Assembly: GCA_030826005.1 (NCBI GenBank)
Contig: JAPJOW010000019.1
Span: forward strand, 1-27,655
Reading direction: 5' to 3'
Source: Aliterella sp. RAGGC_92
GTDB lineage: Bacteria > Cyanobacteriota > Cyanobacteriia > Cyanobacteriales > Chroococcidiopsidaceae
DNA length: 27,655 nt
Below are positions 14,372 through 21,956 of the stretch, one piece after another; positions within the stretch are counted from its first letter, which is position 1, and each line of letters opens with the position of its first letter. Below the pieces are notes generated by a model. The model was given only the letters and a program-made list of their open reading frames with translations. It made no database searches and was not told where the DNA came from. The translations under genes and the position numbers were made by a program.

Positions 14372-14394
14372 TCAGTATAATTTCGGTTACAAAG
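14372..14394 (+). promoter_or_regulatory. Element shared with the sigF upstream region (pilG copy)
   Basis: TATAATTTCGGTTACAAAG (14376-14394), preceded by TCAG, matches 1998-2019 at 19 of 22 positions over 14372-14393. TATAAT at 14376-14381 is a perfect -10 hexamer, so this may be the operon promoter, with a leader of roughly 165 bases. No clear TTGACA lies 16-18 bases upstream, which would fit a non-sigma70 factor or an activator. Confidence 0.5.
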
Positions 14395-14554
14395 CGATCG
14401 TAGGTAGAGGTAGTTTTATAAATAACTCAGTTGATTGAAAGTCAGCCTAGTACTTATAAAGTCCTTGTCTTACCACAAAGATTGAGTTTTACTATTTTAT
14501 CCAACATAAGCTTAGTTTTATGTATTTATGTATCCTCTTGTAGGAGTTTTCCCA

Positions 14555-15700
14555 ATGGCTGACACCGTTGAATCATCTACTCCAACATCTTCTAGCAAAC
14601 AAAATGTATCAACAGCTAAAGCTTTACAGGAGATTGCTAAAAAAAAGCTTTCAGGTCAACTAACAATTCGCGATTCTAATTGTGATTCTATTTATTGGCG
14701 AGTCTATGTAGGTAGCGGTCACATTCACTTTGCCAATTGTATTGGAGGACAAAAAGAACGTTTAACATATCTGTTTGGGCAACATTATCCTCAGTTAGAT
14801 TTTCTCCAGTTAAAAAGTTTTTCTTCAGACTATCAATACTATTGCCATTGTTGGCAATCGGGACAGCTATCTTTGCAACAAATTCGTCATTTACTTTTTT
14901 TTCTTTCTCAAGAAGCTATTTTACAAGCACTGATTATCCCCCAAATCCAGCTTGGATTTACTAAAAAAATTGGACTAGATCCTTTACTATTGTCTGTGCC
15001 TTTACAGCAAACCGTCGCCCCATTGCAAAACTCAATTAGTCAATGGAAGCAGCTTCAAGCAGAGATCAAATCTCCTTTTTACCGACCTTATATACAAGAC
15101 GTACAAAAATTTGCTCAAGCTGTTTATCAAAGAAAAACTGGTAAACCTCAACAAATAGATTTATTAACTAAAACTTTAAGTCAAAATATTTCGTTATATG
15201 AAGTAGCCCATCAGTTAAAAATGGATGTTTTGAAACTAGCTACTTTCTTACAACCCCTAATCCATACGGGAGTTGTAAGTGTTAACCCTTACCGTAGCAT
15301 TCAAGATGACACGCGCCCAGTAGTAGCTTGTATTGATGACAGTAAAACTGTTCAGCGTAATGTAAAACTAATTCTTGAAGCGGCGGGTTATCGAGTTTTA
15401 GAACTAATGGAGCCAGCGCGAGTATTAACAATGCTAGTCCGCGATAAGCCGGATTTAGTATTAATGGATATTTCTATGCCAGAAATAGACGGTTATGAAC
15501 TTTGCCGAATGTTACGCTTATCAACGGCATTAAAAGAAGTTCCTATTGTCATGCTGACCGGGAGAGATGGATTAGTAGATAGAATTCGCGCTCGTATGGT
15601 AGGAGCAACAAACTATGTTACCAAACCATTTCAGCCAGATCAATTACTAAGTGTTGTTAGCGAATTAGTTAATTCAACAGGAGTAGAAATAAATCAATGA
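14555..15700 (+). CDS. pilG: PilG-type response regulator with N-terminal PATAN domain
   Basis: This two-part signalling protein heads the operon. The N-terminal half (AKALQEIAKKKLSGQLTIRD and following) is a PATAN/DUF4388-type domain, known from PatA and PilG of cyanobacteria. The C-terminal receiver starts at RPVVACIDDSK and has phospho-acceptor Asp305 (LMDISMP) and Lys357 (VTKPF), numbered from this start. In Synechocystis the orthologue acts with PilH as an output of the pilus chemosensory system. The start at 14555 is chosen because TAGGAG lies eight bases before it; an in-frame ATG at 14528 would add nine residues without such a site. Its stop overlaps the pilH start (ATGA). Promoter candidates upstream include the element shared with sigF. 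Confidence 0.92.
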   Translation: MADTVESSTPTSSSKQNVSTAKALQEIAKKKLSGQLTIRDSNCDSIYWRVYVGSGHIHFANCIGGQKERLTYLFGQHYPQLDFLQLKSFSSDYQYYCHCWQSGQLSLQQIRHLLFFLSQEAILQALIIPQIQLGFTKKIGLDPLLLSVPLQQTVAPLQNSISQWKQLQAEIKSPFYRPYIQDVQKFAQAVYQRKTGKPQQIDLLTKTLSQNISLYEVAHQLKMDVLKLATFLQPLIHTGVVSVNPYRSIQDDTRPVVACIDDSKTVQRNVKLILEAAGYRVLELMEPARVLTMLVRDKPDLVLMDISMPEIDGYELCRMLRLSTALKEVPIVMLTGRDGLVDRIRARMVGATNYVTKPFQPDQLLSVVSELVNSTGVEINQ

Positions 15701-16062
15701 AAACTGTATTAGTAGTTGAAGATTCTCGCGCCGAGCAACGCTTGATCGTGTTGTTGTTACAGCAGTCTGGATTAAAAGTAGCTTTGGCAGATTCCGCCGA
15801 ATCAGCTTTAGTTTGGCTGGCAGAAAATGAGCAACCCAACTTAATTATTTTAGATATCGTTATGCCAGGAATTGGCGGCTTAGACTTTTGCCGACAAATT
15901 AGAAATAGCACTCAGTTTAAAAATATTCCTATCATCTTTTGTTCTTCAAAAGATCAAGAATTCGATCAGTTTTGGGCTTTGCGTCAAGGAGGAAATGATT
16001 ATATTACTAAACCTTTTGTACCTAATAATTTAGTGCAAACAGTTTGCAAGCATCTTAATTAA
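15697..16062 (+). CDS. pilH: PilH-type CheY-like response regulator
   Basis: The protein is a stand-alone receiver domain of 121 aa. The acidic pocket is Glu8-Asp9 (VVEDS), the phospho-acceptor Asp53 (ILDIVMP), the switch Ser in IIFCSS near 83, and Lys105 (ITKPF). It should be phosphorylated by the PilL kinase encoded downstream and act on pilus dynamics together with PilG. It starts inside the pilG stop codon (ATGA), implying translational coupling. No output domain is attached. Confidence 0.93.
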   Translation: MKTVLVVEDSRAEQRLIVLLLQQSGLKVALADSAESALVWLAENEQPNLIILDIVMPGIGGLDFCRQIRNSTQFKNIPIIFCSSKDQEFDQFWALRQGGNDYITKPFVPNNLVQTVCKHLN

Positions 16063-16071
16063 CGCTCGTGG

Positions 16072-16566
16072 ATGATTTGTAGTTTTATGATAAACGATTA
16101 TTTTTGCGTGCAATTGCACCGCTCGGCAAATGTTTTGTTTCCTTTAGAAAGTACGCAAGAAGTAATATCTTTAACCTATGGAGAAGTTTGCCCAGTTCCG
16201 GGAGTTTCTTCGGCTTTAATTGGGGTAGTAAACCAGCGTGGTAAATTACTATGGGTTTTAGAATTGAGCGATTTATTACAACTATCAGAAACTCAATATA
16301 CTAGGAGATCGCCAGATAATTTGACTTTATTAGTATTAAGAAACTGCACAAAATCTGGGCAGCAAGTAGGCTGCGTGGTATCGGCTTTAAAAGGAATTGT
16401 TTCTTTAGATTTGGCACTGCATACAAATTCTAAACTTAATCCAAATTGGAAGTTAAAAACAAACGGTATAACTTTTGCTGGAGAAAATTATGCGGCGGTT
16501 GATGTTCAAGCTATTTTAAATAATATTCACGAACTATACAATAACAACTTGGCAATAAAAATATGA
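16072..16566 (+). CDS. pilI: CheW-like coupling protein PilI
   Basis: PilI links the receptor PilJ to the kinase PilL in the chemosensory array. The 164-aa protein fits a single CheW domain: FCVQLHRSANVLFPLESTQEVISL at the start, then VCPVPGVSSALIGVVNQRGKLLWVLELSDLL, the typical CheW core with the NxRGxxxxVxDL-like block. Two starts are possible: 16072 or an in-frame ATG at 16087 (MINDYFC), which matches the domain boundary well; neither has a strong ribosome binding site. It overlaps the next gene by four bases (ATGA). Confidence 0.9.
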   Translation: MICSFMINDYFCVQLHRSANVLFPLESTQEVISLTYGEVCPVPGVSSALIGVVNQRGKLLWVLELSDLLQLSETQYTRRSPDNLTLLVLRNCTKSGQQVGCVVSALKGIVSLDLALHTNSKLNPNWKLKTNGITFAGENYAAVDVQAILNNIHELYNNNLAIKI

Positions 16567-19223
16567 CAACTACAAACAATAATATTTATCAAACAACTTC
16601 TCAAGATATAGAATCATTAATTTCATCACTGCAAGCAGAAGTCGAATTAGATCCTAGCGATTTAGTTAGTAAAATTAGTTTAGCTACAGTTTTAGAGCAA
16701 TCTAGCCGACTTAGCGAGGCAAAAGCAGTATATCAAGAAGTCGTAGATGCCGATCCGGCAGGTTCGATGGGAGCGATCGCTCTTAAAGCTTTAGAAGCAT
16801 TGGATATACCACAAAGCGGTTTTTTAGCACCAGAAAAAGAAGCTCCAGAACAAATACAGCTACTTCAAAATAACGAAACCCCAGAACTACCACAGCCAAA
16901 AGTAGCTACAAAGAAAAAAAAGAAGTCACCCATACAGTGGTTTTATAATTTACCAATTAACCGCAAGCAACTTATAGCCTTAATAGCTTCAGAAGTTTTA
17001 TCTGTAATTGCTTTAGGGCTAGGATCGAAACATATTATTGAAACCGGGCTGAGAAGCCAGTTACTCAACCAAGCAACATCAGAAGTAGCAGTTACTGAGA
17101 TTAATTACAATATCAAAATCAACCAAATGGGGTTTGGTTTTCGCGGTCAATCAGATAATAGTGCAATTGTTAGTGCAGCAAAAGCTGCGGCGGAAAATAA
17201 ACCGATCTCTGCTAATTTACAAAGCCAGGTTGAAAAAATCTTAAAAAACGAAGTCGCTGCGAGAAAAATTGAATACGCGACTTTAGTTGGTAAAGATTTA
17301 CGCATCATTATTGGAGCGAATGCTAATCGCCAAGGAGAAGTTTTCAATCCCGATAATTTGGTTAAAGAAGTCTTAAGCGACCCCAGACAAATTAAAGCTA
17401 GTTCTATTGTCAAATGGAGCGAATTGCAAAAAGAAAATCCTCCCCTACCCGCAGGTTTTGCTAATCGCGATGCTTTGATTCGCTATACAGTTACCGCCGT
17501 TAAAGATCCAGTAACTAAGCAGGTAATTGGCGCTCTAGTTTCAGGGGATATTGCGAACGGGAAACTCCCAATCGTCAAAGATACATTGAAAGCTTTTGAT
17601 GGAGGCTACAGTGCCGTTTACGCTCACAAACCAATGACAAAAGATTTTACTTTAGTCACAGCTTTGGATGCGGGGCAAACAAGCAATTTAGAAAAAGCAT
17701 TGCCAAATGCGACTTTACCCGATCTATCGTTAATAGAAGCCGCCGTTGCAGCGAATGGTACGCCAGTTACCCAACGTTTAAAAGTTGGTAACCAAATCTA
17801 CACTCTAGCGGCTAAAAGCCTGCAAAACATTACCAAAGATAACATTGCCGTTTCTACACCGAATAGAAATACAGAACCTGTAGCAATTTTAGTTAGAGGA
17901 ACTCGTGAAAATTCCATCGATGCGCTACTCGAACAAAGCCTAATCCAAGGAATTATTGTACTGAGTTTAGCCGTTGTAATCATTACAGCTTGGGCAATGG
18001 TTTTGAGACGAGCTATTCCCAAACCCATTGAAAACTTGCGCCAGACGGCTCAAGAATTTTCTGCTGGCGATCGCACAGCAAGAGCAGAAGTTTTTGCTAC
18101 CGATGAAATAGGGCAGTTAGCTACGACCTTTAACCAGATGGCTGATAGCGTTAATGCCTCAGCTACGGCGCTAGAAGAACAATCGCGCTTGCGTCAAGCC
18201 GAGGCAGATTTTCAACGCCAAGAAAAAGAACGCCTGCAACAAGGAGTAATTGCATTTTTACTAGAAATTGAAGATGCTCAAAAAGGAGACTTGACAATTA
18301 AAGCAAAAGTAGACGAAGGAGCAATGGGTTCAATTGCCGACGCTTTTAACGCTACAATTCGCAGCTTAAGAGAAATTGTTACCCAAGTAAAAGCCGCCAG
18401 CAGCCAAGTACAAGACTCAACATTTAGTAGCGAAGCATCCGTTGGCAAACTATCCCAAGAAGCCACAACTCAAACCCAAGCCGTAAACCAAGCCCTCAAC
18501 AAAGTCGAAGAAATTGGGCAATCAATTCAATCAGTAGCCGATTCGGCTCAAAAAGCCGCCGCGATCGCCCGCGATGCCGTTCAAGCCGCTAAAGAAGGTG
18601 GCGAAACGATGGATTTAACCGTAGGCAGCATCCAAAATATTCGCTCTAGTGTTGCCGAAACTTCCAAAAAAGTAAAACGACTAGCAGAATCATCCCAGGA
18701 AATTTCTAAAGTTGTCAGCATCATTTCGGGAATTTCTGAAAAGACCAACCTTTTAGCATTTAATGCCTCTATTGAAGCCGCCCGTGCAGGCGAAAACGGA
18801 CAAGGTTTCCGAGTAGTTGCCGACGAAGTAAGACGTTTGGCAGAGCGAGTTACCGACTCAACTAAAGAAATCGAACAATTAGTTAGCACAATTCAACAAG
18901 AAACTGCCGAAGTACTGCAAACAATGGAAGCTAGTACAACTCAAGTAGTCACCGGGACTCAATTAGTTGGCAAAACAAAGCAAACTTTGGCGGGACTGGC
19001 TAATATCAGCAATACTATTGACGAACTGCTCCAATCGATTTCTGAAAGTACCGTTTCTCAGGCGATCGCTTCTCAAACTGTAAATAAGACAATGCACGAA
19101 GTCGCCACAATCGCCCTAAACACTTCTAACGAATCAGAAGTAGTATCTGCCTCCTTAAAGCAGTTAGTAGGCGTTGCTGAAGAACTCCAAAACTCCGTAT
19201 CTCGCTTTCAGGTAGAAAAATAA
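16563..19223 (+). CDS. pilJ: PilJ-type methyl-accepting chemotaxis protein
   Basis: This is the membrane receptor of the Pil chemosensory system, 886 aa. Residues about 28-66 look like a TPR-type helical pair on a long cytoplasmic N-terminal extension, which ends in a lysine-rich run (117-121). TM1 lies at about 136-156 and TM2 at about 462-482, so some 300 residues form the extracytoplasmic sensor. A HAMP domain follows TM2 (PIENLRQTAQEFSAGDRTAR), and a second HAMP-like segment at about 545-610 includes FLLEIEDAQKGDLTIKAKVD. The signalling domain runs to the end, with the conserved hairpin tip EKTNLLAFNASIEAARAGE near 726-744. There is no C-terminal CheR-docking pentapeptide, and no cheR or cheB lies in the operon. 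It starts in the pilI stop (ATGA). Confidence 0.93.
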   Translation: MTTTNNNIYQTTSQDIESLISSLQAEVELDPSDLVSKISLATVLEQSSRLSEAKAVYQEVVDADPAGSMGAIALKALEALDIPQSGFLAPEKEAPEQIQLLQNNETPELPQPKVATKKKKKSPIQWFYNLPINRKQLIALIASEVLSVIALGLGSKHIIETGLRSQLLNQATSEVAVTEINYNIKINQMGFGFRGQSDNSAIVSAAKAAAENKPISANLQSQVEKILKNEVAARKIEYATLVGKDLRIIIGANANRQGEVFNPDNLVKEVLSDPRQIKASSIVKWSELQKENPPLPAGFANRDALIRYTVTAVKDPVTKQVIGALVSGDIANGKLPIVKDTLKAFDGGYSAVYAHKPMTKDFTLVTALDAGQTSNLEKALPNATLPDLSLIEAAVAANGTPVTQRLKVGNQIYTLAAKSLQNITKDNIAVSTPNRNTEPVAILVRGTRENSIDALLEQSLIQGIIVLSLAVVIITAWAMVLRRAIPKPIENLRQTAQEFSAGDRTARAEVFATDEIGQLATTFNQMADSVNASATALEEQSRLRQAEADFQRQEKERLQQGVIAFLLEIEDAQKGDLTIKAKVDEGAMGSIADAFNATIRSLREIVTQVKAASSQVQDSTFSSEASVGKLSQEATTQTQAVNQALNKVEEIGQSIQSVADSAQKAAAIARDAVQAAKEGGETMDLTVGSIQNIRSSVAETSKKVKRLAESSQEISKVVSIISGISEKTNLLAFNASIEAARAGENGQGFRVVADEVRRLAERVTDSTKEIEQLVSTIQQETAEVLQTMEASTTQVVTGTQLVGKTKQTLAGLANISNTIDELLQSISESTVSQAIASQTVNKTMHEVATIALNTSNESEVVSASLKQLVGVAEELQNSVSRFQVEK

Positions 19224-21932
19224 ATGGTACTAGATGCTGCTAGTTTAGAAGCAATTTTGCTTGAAGCCCGTTCTTGCTTTCTATACGAAGATGCGCCAGA
19301 CTATTTAACCGTCCTAGATCGGGGGATGCAGCGCTTAGTTACAATAGCTGCTAACCCCACCTCAACTAGCAATAATGAACTCAAGCACGAATATACAGAG
19401 TTAATGCGGGCAGCGCACTCAATTAAAGGGGGCGCGGGTATTGCCGAACTCCCAGCATTGCATAAACTCGCTCACAAATTGGAAGATTTGCTGCAAGCTT
19501 TGGCGGAAGGCAGAGTAGAAGCCCAAAGAGATACAGCTTACGAACTATTGTTTATTGGCATAGAGCAAGTTAACGATTTAGTTACTGAAGCTATTAGCAA
19601 TCCAGCAAGCCCGATAATTGTAGATGAATCGGCTTTACCAATTGCGATCGCTCTAGATGGCTTTTTGCAAGAATTAGCTCCCCCTCAAGCGGAAATCGAG
19701 GACGCGGCTTTTGCTGCAACAGCGATTAATCCTTTTATTTTGAAAACGGTTTTAGAAATCGACTTAGAAGAATGCCTGCAAAGAATTGAGAAATTAACGA
19801 TCGCCCCCGTCCAAGTAGGAGCGCTCAAACAGGGATTGACGGGGTTTATTGAAGAATGTACTTTGTTAGGGCAAACTTTAAATTTAGATTGGCTAATAGC
19901 TGGAGCAGAGAGCGTCCGGCGATCGCAAAGTGCGAATAAAGTAGAAGAACTTGTAGAGCAAGTAACTAAACAAATTGCTCAGTTGCGGGAAATGCGATCG
20001 CAAACTCTTAGTCCCCCCGCCCCGGAAGTCGCTGCGCCTAAAAACGAAACCCCAACAGAAGAAACTCAGGTTCTTCAAGCCCAAGTTGCGCCTACATTAA
20101 ACTTGCGGATTCCCGTTACTAAACTCGACCGGATGAGCAATACTTTGGGGGAATTGCTGATCGGACACGAGCGTTTGTCTTTATATCATTCTCAACTTCA
20201 TCAAGCAAATTTGACCCTAAATAAAGAGTCGCAAAAGCTCAATCCGATTAACGAACAAGTACGGATTTTTTACGACCAGTTAGCCAGCCCGTTAGCATCA
20301 TTAGGTGCAGCTACTTTAGAAAGTAGCGATCGCGAGTTTGATGCTTTGCAATTTGACCAGTACACGGGCTTTCACTCGACTTTGCAAGATTTGCAAGAGG
20401 TTATGGTTCGAGTCCAGGAAACAAAATCGGATATTGAACTAATCGCCCGCGATTTTCAAACCGGACTAGATCGGCTGCGCCAGCAACTCGATGGACTGCG
20501 CGGCGACTTGACCGAATCTCGCTTAGTGCCGTTTAAATTTTTGGCGCAACGGTTTGTTACTCCCTTGCAAACTATGAGCCAGCGCTACCATAAATCTGTA
20601 GACTTAAAAATTGCCAACCAAGAAACCTTAATTGACCAAGTAATTCTCGAACAATTGCAAACTCCCCTAACGCACTTGTTACGCAATGCTTTCGATCATG
20701 GAATTGAAGTTCCTCAAGAACGGCTAAAACTCGGTAAGTCAAAAACTGCTCAAATTGCTTTAAGTTCTAAAATCCAAGCTAATCAAGTAGTATTTACAAT
20801 TTCTGACGACGGGCGGGGTATCGATACCCAAAAAGTTTTACAGCGAGCAATAGAGACGGGTTTGCATAGCCCAAACGCTGCCAAGCTAACAAAAGAGGAA
20901 ATTTTACAATTTCTATTTATGCCGGGGTTCTCGACTACAGATTTTGTGAGCGATCTTTCGGGTCGAGGTGTGGGTTTAGATGTAGTTCGCACCCAAATAG
21001 AGCGACTGCGCGGCACGGTTGATGTCGTAACTCAAGTTGGACAAGGAACTACGTTTACAATTACGATTCCTTTGAGCTTAAATATTTTGCCTTTGTTACT
21101 TTGTCGCTGTCAGCAGCGCACTTTGGCAATTCCATCGGTAAATATTTTAGAAATTATTGCTTTAGCTGAATTTTGCGATTATTCTTCTCAGCCAAAAACT
21201 ATAACTTGGCACGATCGCACTGTGCCAATATTCTGTTTGACCAAAATGCTGCCCTACACGCGCACAGATAGCGTCCCGGCGGCGGAGCAATTTAACCAGC
21301 ACTTGGGTATTGTTTTAGATGTCGGCGGTCAACCTGTCGTTGTTGCTGTCAATTCTTTATTAGGCGAAAAAGAACTCGTCCTTAAACCTTTCGATCCGAC
21401 AGTCAAAGTTCCGCCTTATATTGCTGGTTGTACGGTGCTAGGTACGGGTGAAGTAGTTACAGTTTTGTCACCAAACTACTTGGATGAATTAATCGATCGC
21501 CAACAGTCATTGCCAAAACTTCCTCATGCTAAGTTGAAACCCCAAGCTAAAACCGGAGCAACAATTTTGATAGTTGATGATTCTGTTGCAGTTAGGCGTT
21601 TGCTAGATCGAGTTTTAAACAAGTCAGGCTACCAAGTAGTGCAATGTCGAGATGGCAAAGAAGCTATAGAAACTTTGAGTCGTTCGGGAGAGTTTTACGA
21701 CCTGGTAATTTCGGATATTGAAATGCCCCGCATGGATGGTTTTACATTACTTAAAGAAATTCGTGCTACCAAAAACTGGCAAAATTTACCTGTAGCGATG
21801 CTGACTTCTAGAGAAAACGATCAGCACCGTCAAAAAGCTCAAGATTTGGGGGCGAATGCTTATTTTACTAAGCCTTTTGTGCCAGAAAAATTACTTAGTG
21901 CGATCGCATCTCTATTGCAGGCGCAATTGTAA
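19224..21932 (+). CDS. pilL: PilL hybrid chemotaxis histidine kinase (CheA-type with receiver)
   Basis: This 902-aa CheA-type kinase phosphorylates PilH, PilG and probably its own receiver. In order it has an Hpt domain with His65 (AAHSIKGGAGI), a second helical region, a dimerisation segment, the ATPase domain, a CheW-like domain and a C-terminal receiver. The ATPase domain has the N box HLLRNAFDHGIE, G1 DDGRGID and G2 GRGVGLDVV. The CheW-like domain begins near ILPLLLCRCQQRTLAIPS. In the receiver the phospho-acceptor is Asp831 (ISDIEMP) and the lysine Lys883 (FTKPF). The start abuts the pilJ stop with no gap. In Synechocystis the PilL function is encoded apart from pilG-pilJ (slr0322); here all five genes are together. 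It ends 24 bases from the convergent exporter gene. Confidence 0.94.
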   Translation: MVLDAASLEAILLEARSCFLYEDAPDYLTVLDRGMQRLVTIAANPTSTSNNELKHEYTELMRAAHSIKGGAGIAELPALHKLAHKLEDLLQALAEGRVEAQRDTAYELLFIGIEQVNDLVTEAISNPASPIIVDESALPIAIALDGFLQELAPPQAEIEDAAFAATAINPFILKTVLEIDLEECLQRIEKLTIAPVQVGALKQGLTGFIEECTLLGQTLNLDWLIAGAESVRRSQSANKVEELVEQVTKQIAQLREMRSQTLSPPAPEVAAPKNETPTEETQVLQAQVAPTLNLRIPVTKLDRMSNTLGELLIGHERLSLYHSQLHQANLTLNKESQKLNPINEQVRIFYDQLASPLASLGAATLESSDREFDALQFDQYTGFHSTLQDLQEVMVRVQETKSDIELIARDFQTGLDRLRQQLDGLRGDLTESRLVPFKFLAQRFVTPLQTMSQRYHKSVDLKIANQETLIDQVILEQLQTPLTHLLRNAFDHGIEVPQERLKLGKSKTAQIALSSKIQANQVVFTISDDGRGIDTQKVLQRAIETGLHSPNAAKLTKEEILQFLFMPGFSTTDFVSDLSGRGVGLDVVRTQIERLRGTVDVVTQVGQGTTFTITIPLSLNILPLLLCRCQQRTLAIPSVNILEIIALAEFCDYSSQPKTITWHDRTVPIFCLTKMLPYTRTDSVPAAEQFNQHLGIVLDVGGQPVVVAVNSLLGEKELVLKPFDPTVKVPPYIAGCTVLGTGEVVTVLSPNYLDELIDRQQSLPKLPHAKLKPQAKTGATILIVDDSVAVRRLLDRVLNKSGYQVVQCRDGKEAIETLSRSGEFYDLVISDIEMPRMDGFTLLKEIRATKNWQNLPVAMLTSRENDQHRQKAQDLGANAYFTKPFVPEKLLSAIASLLQAQL

Positions 21933-21956
21933 AGGCGATCGCCAAGCTTCTAAACT

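Larger units (their letters stand above)
14178..14554 (+). other. Upstream region of the pil chemosensory operon
   Basis: The 377-base spacer has no ORF of note. It contains two copies of the element shared with sigF (14335-14363 and 14372-14394, listed separately), a TATAAA-like sequence near 14414, and a long AT-rich leader. The leader ends with a strong ribosome binding site (TAGGAG 14541-14546) that fixes the pilG start at 14555. Confidence 0.55.

Noticed and set aside
16072..16566. pilI considered to be truncated because of its length
   Set aside because: 164 residues cover a complete CheW domain; the difference from longer CheW proteins is normal.
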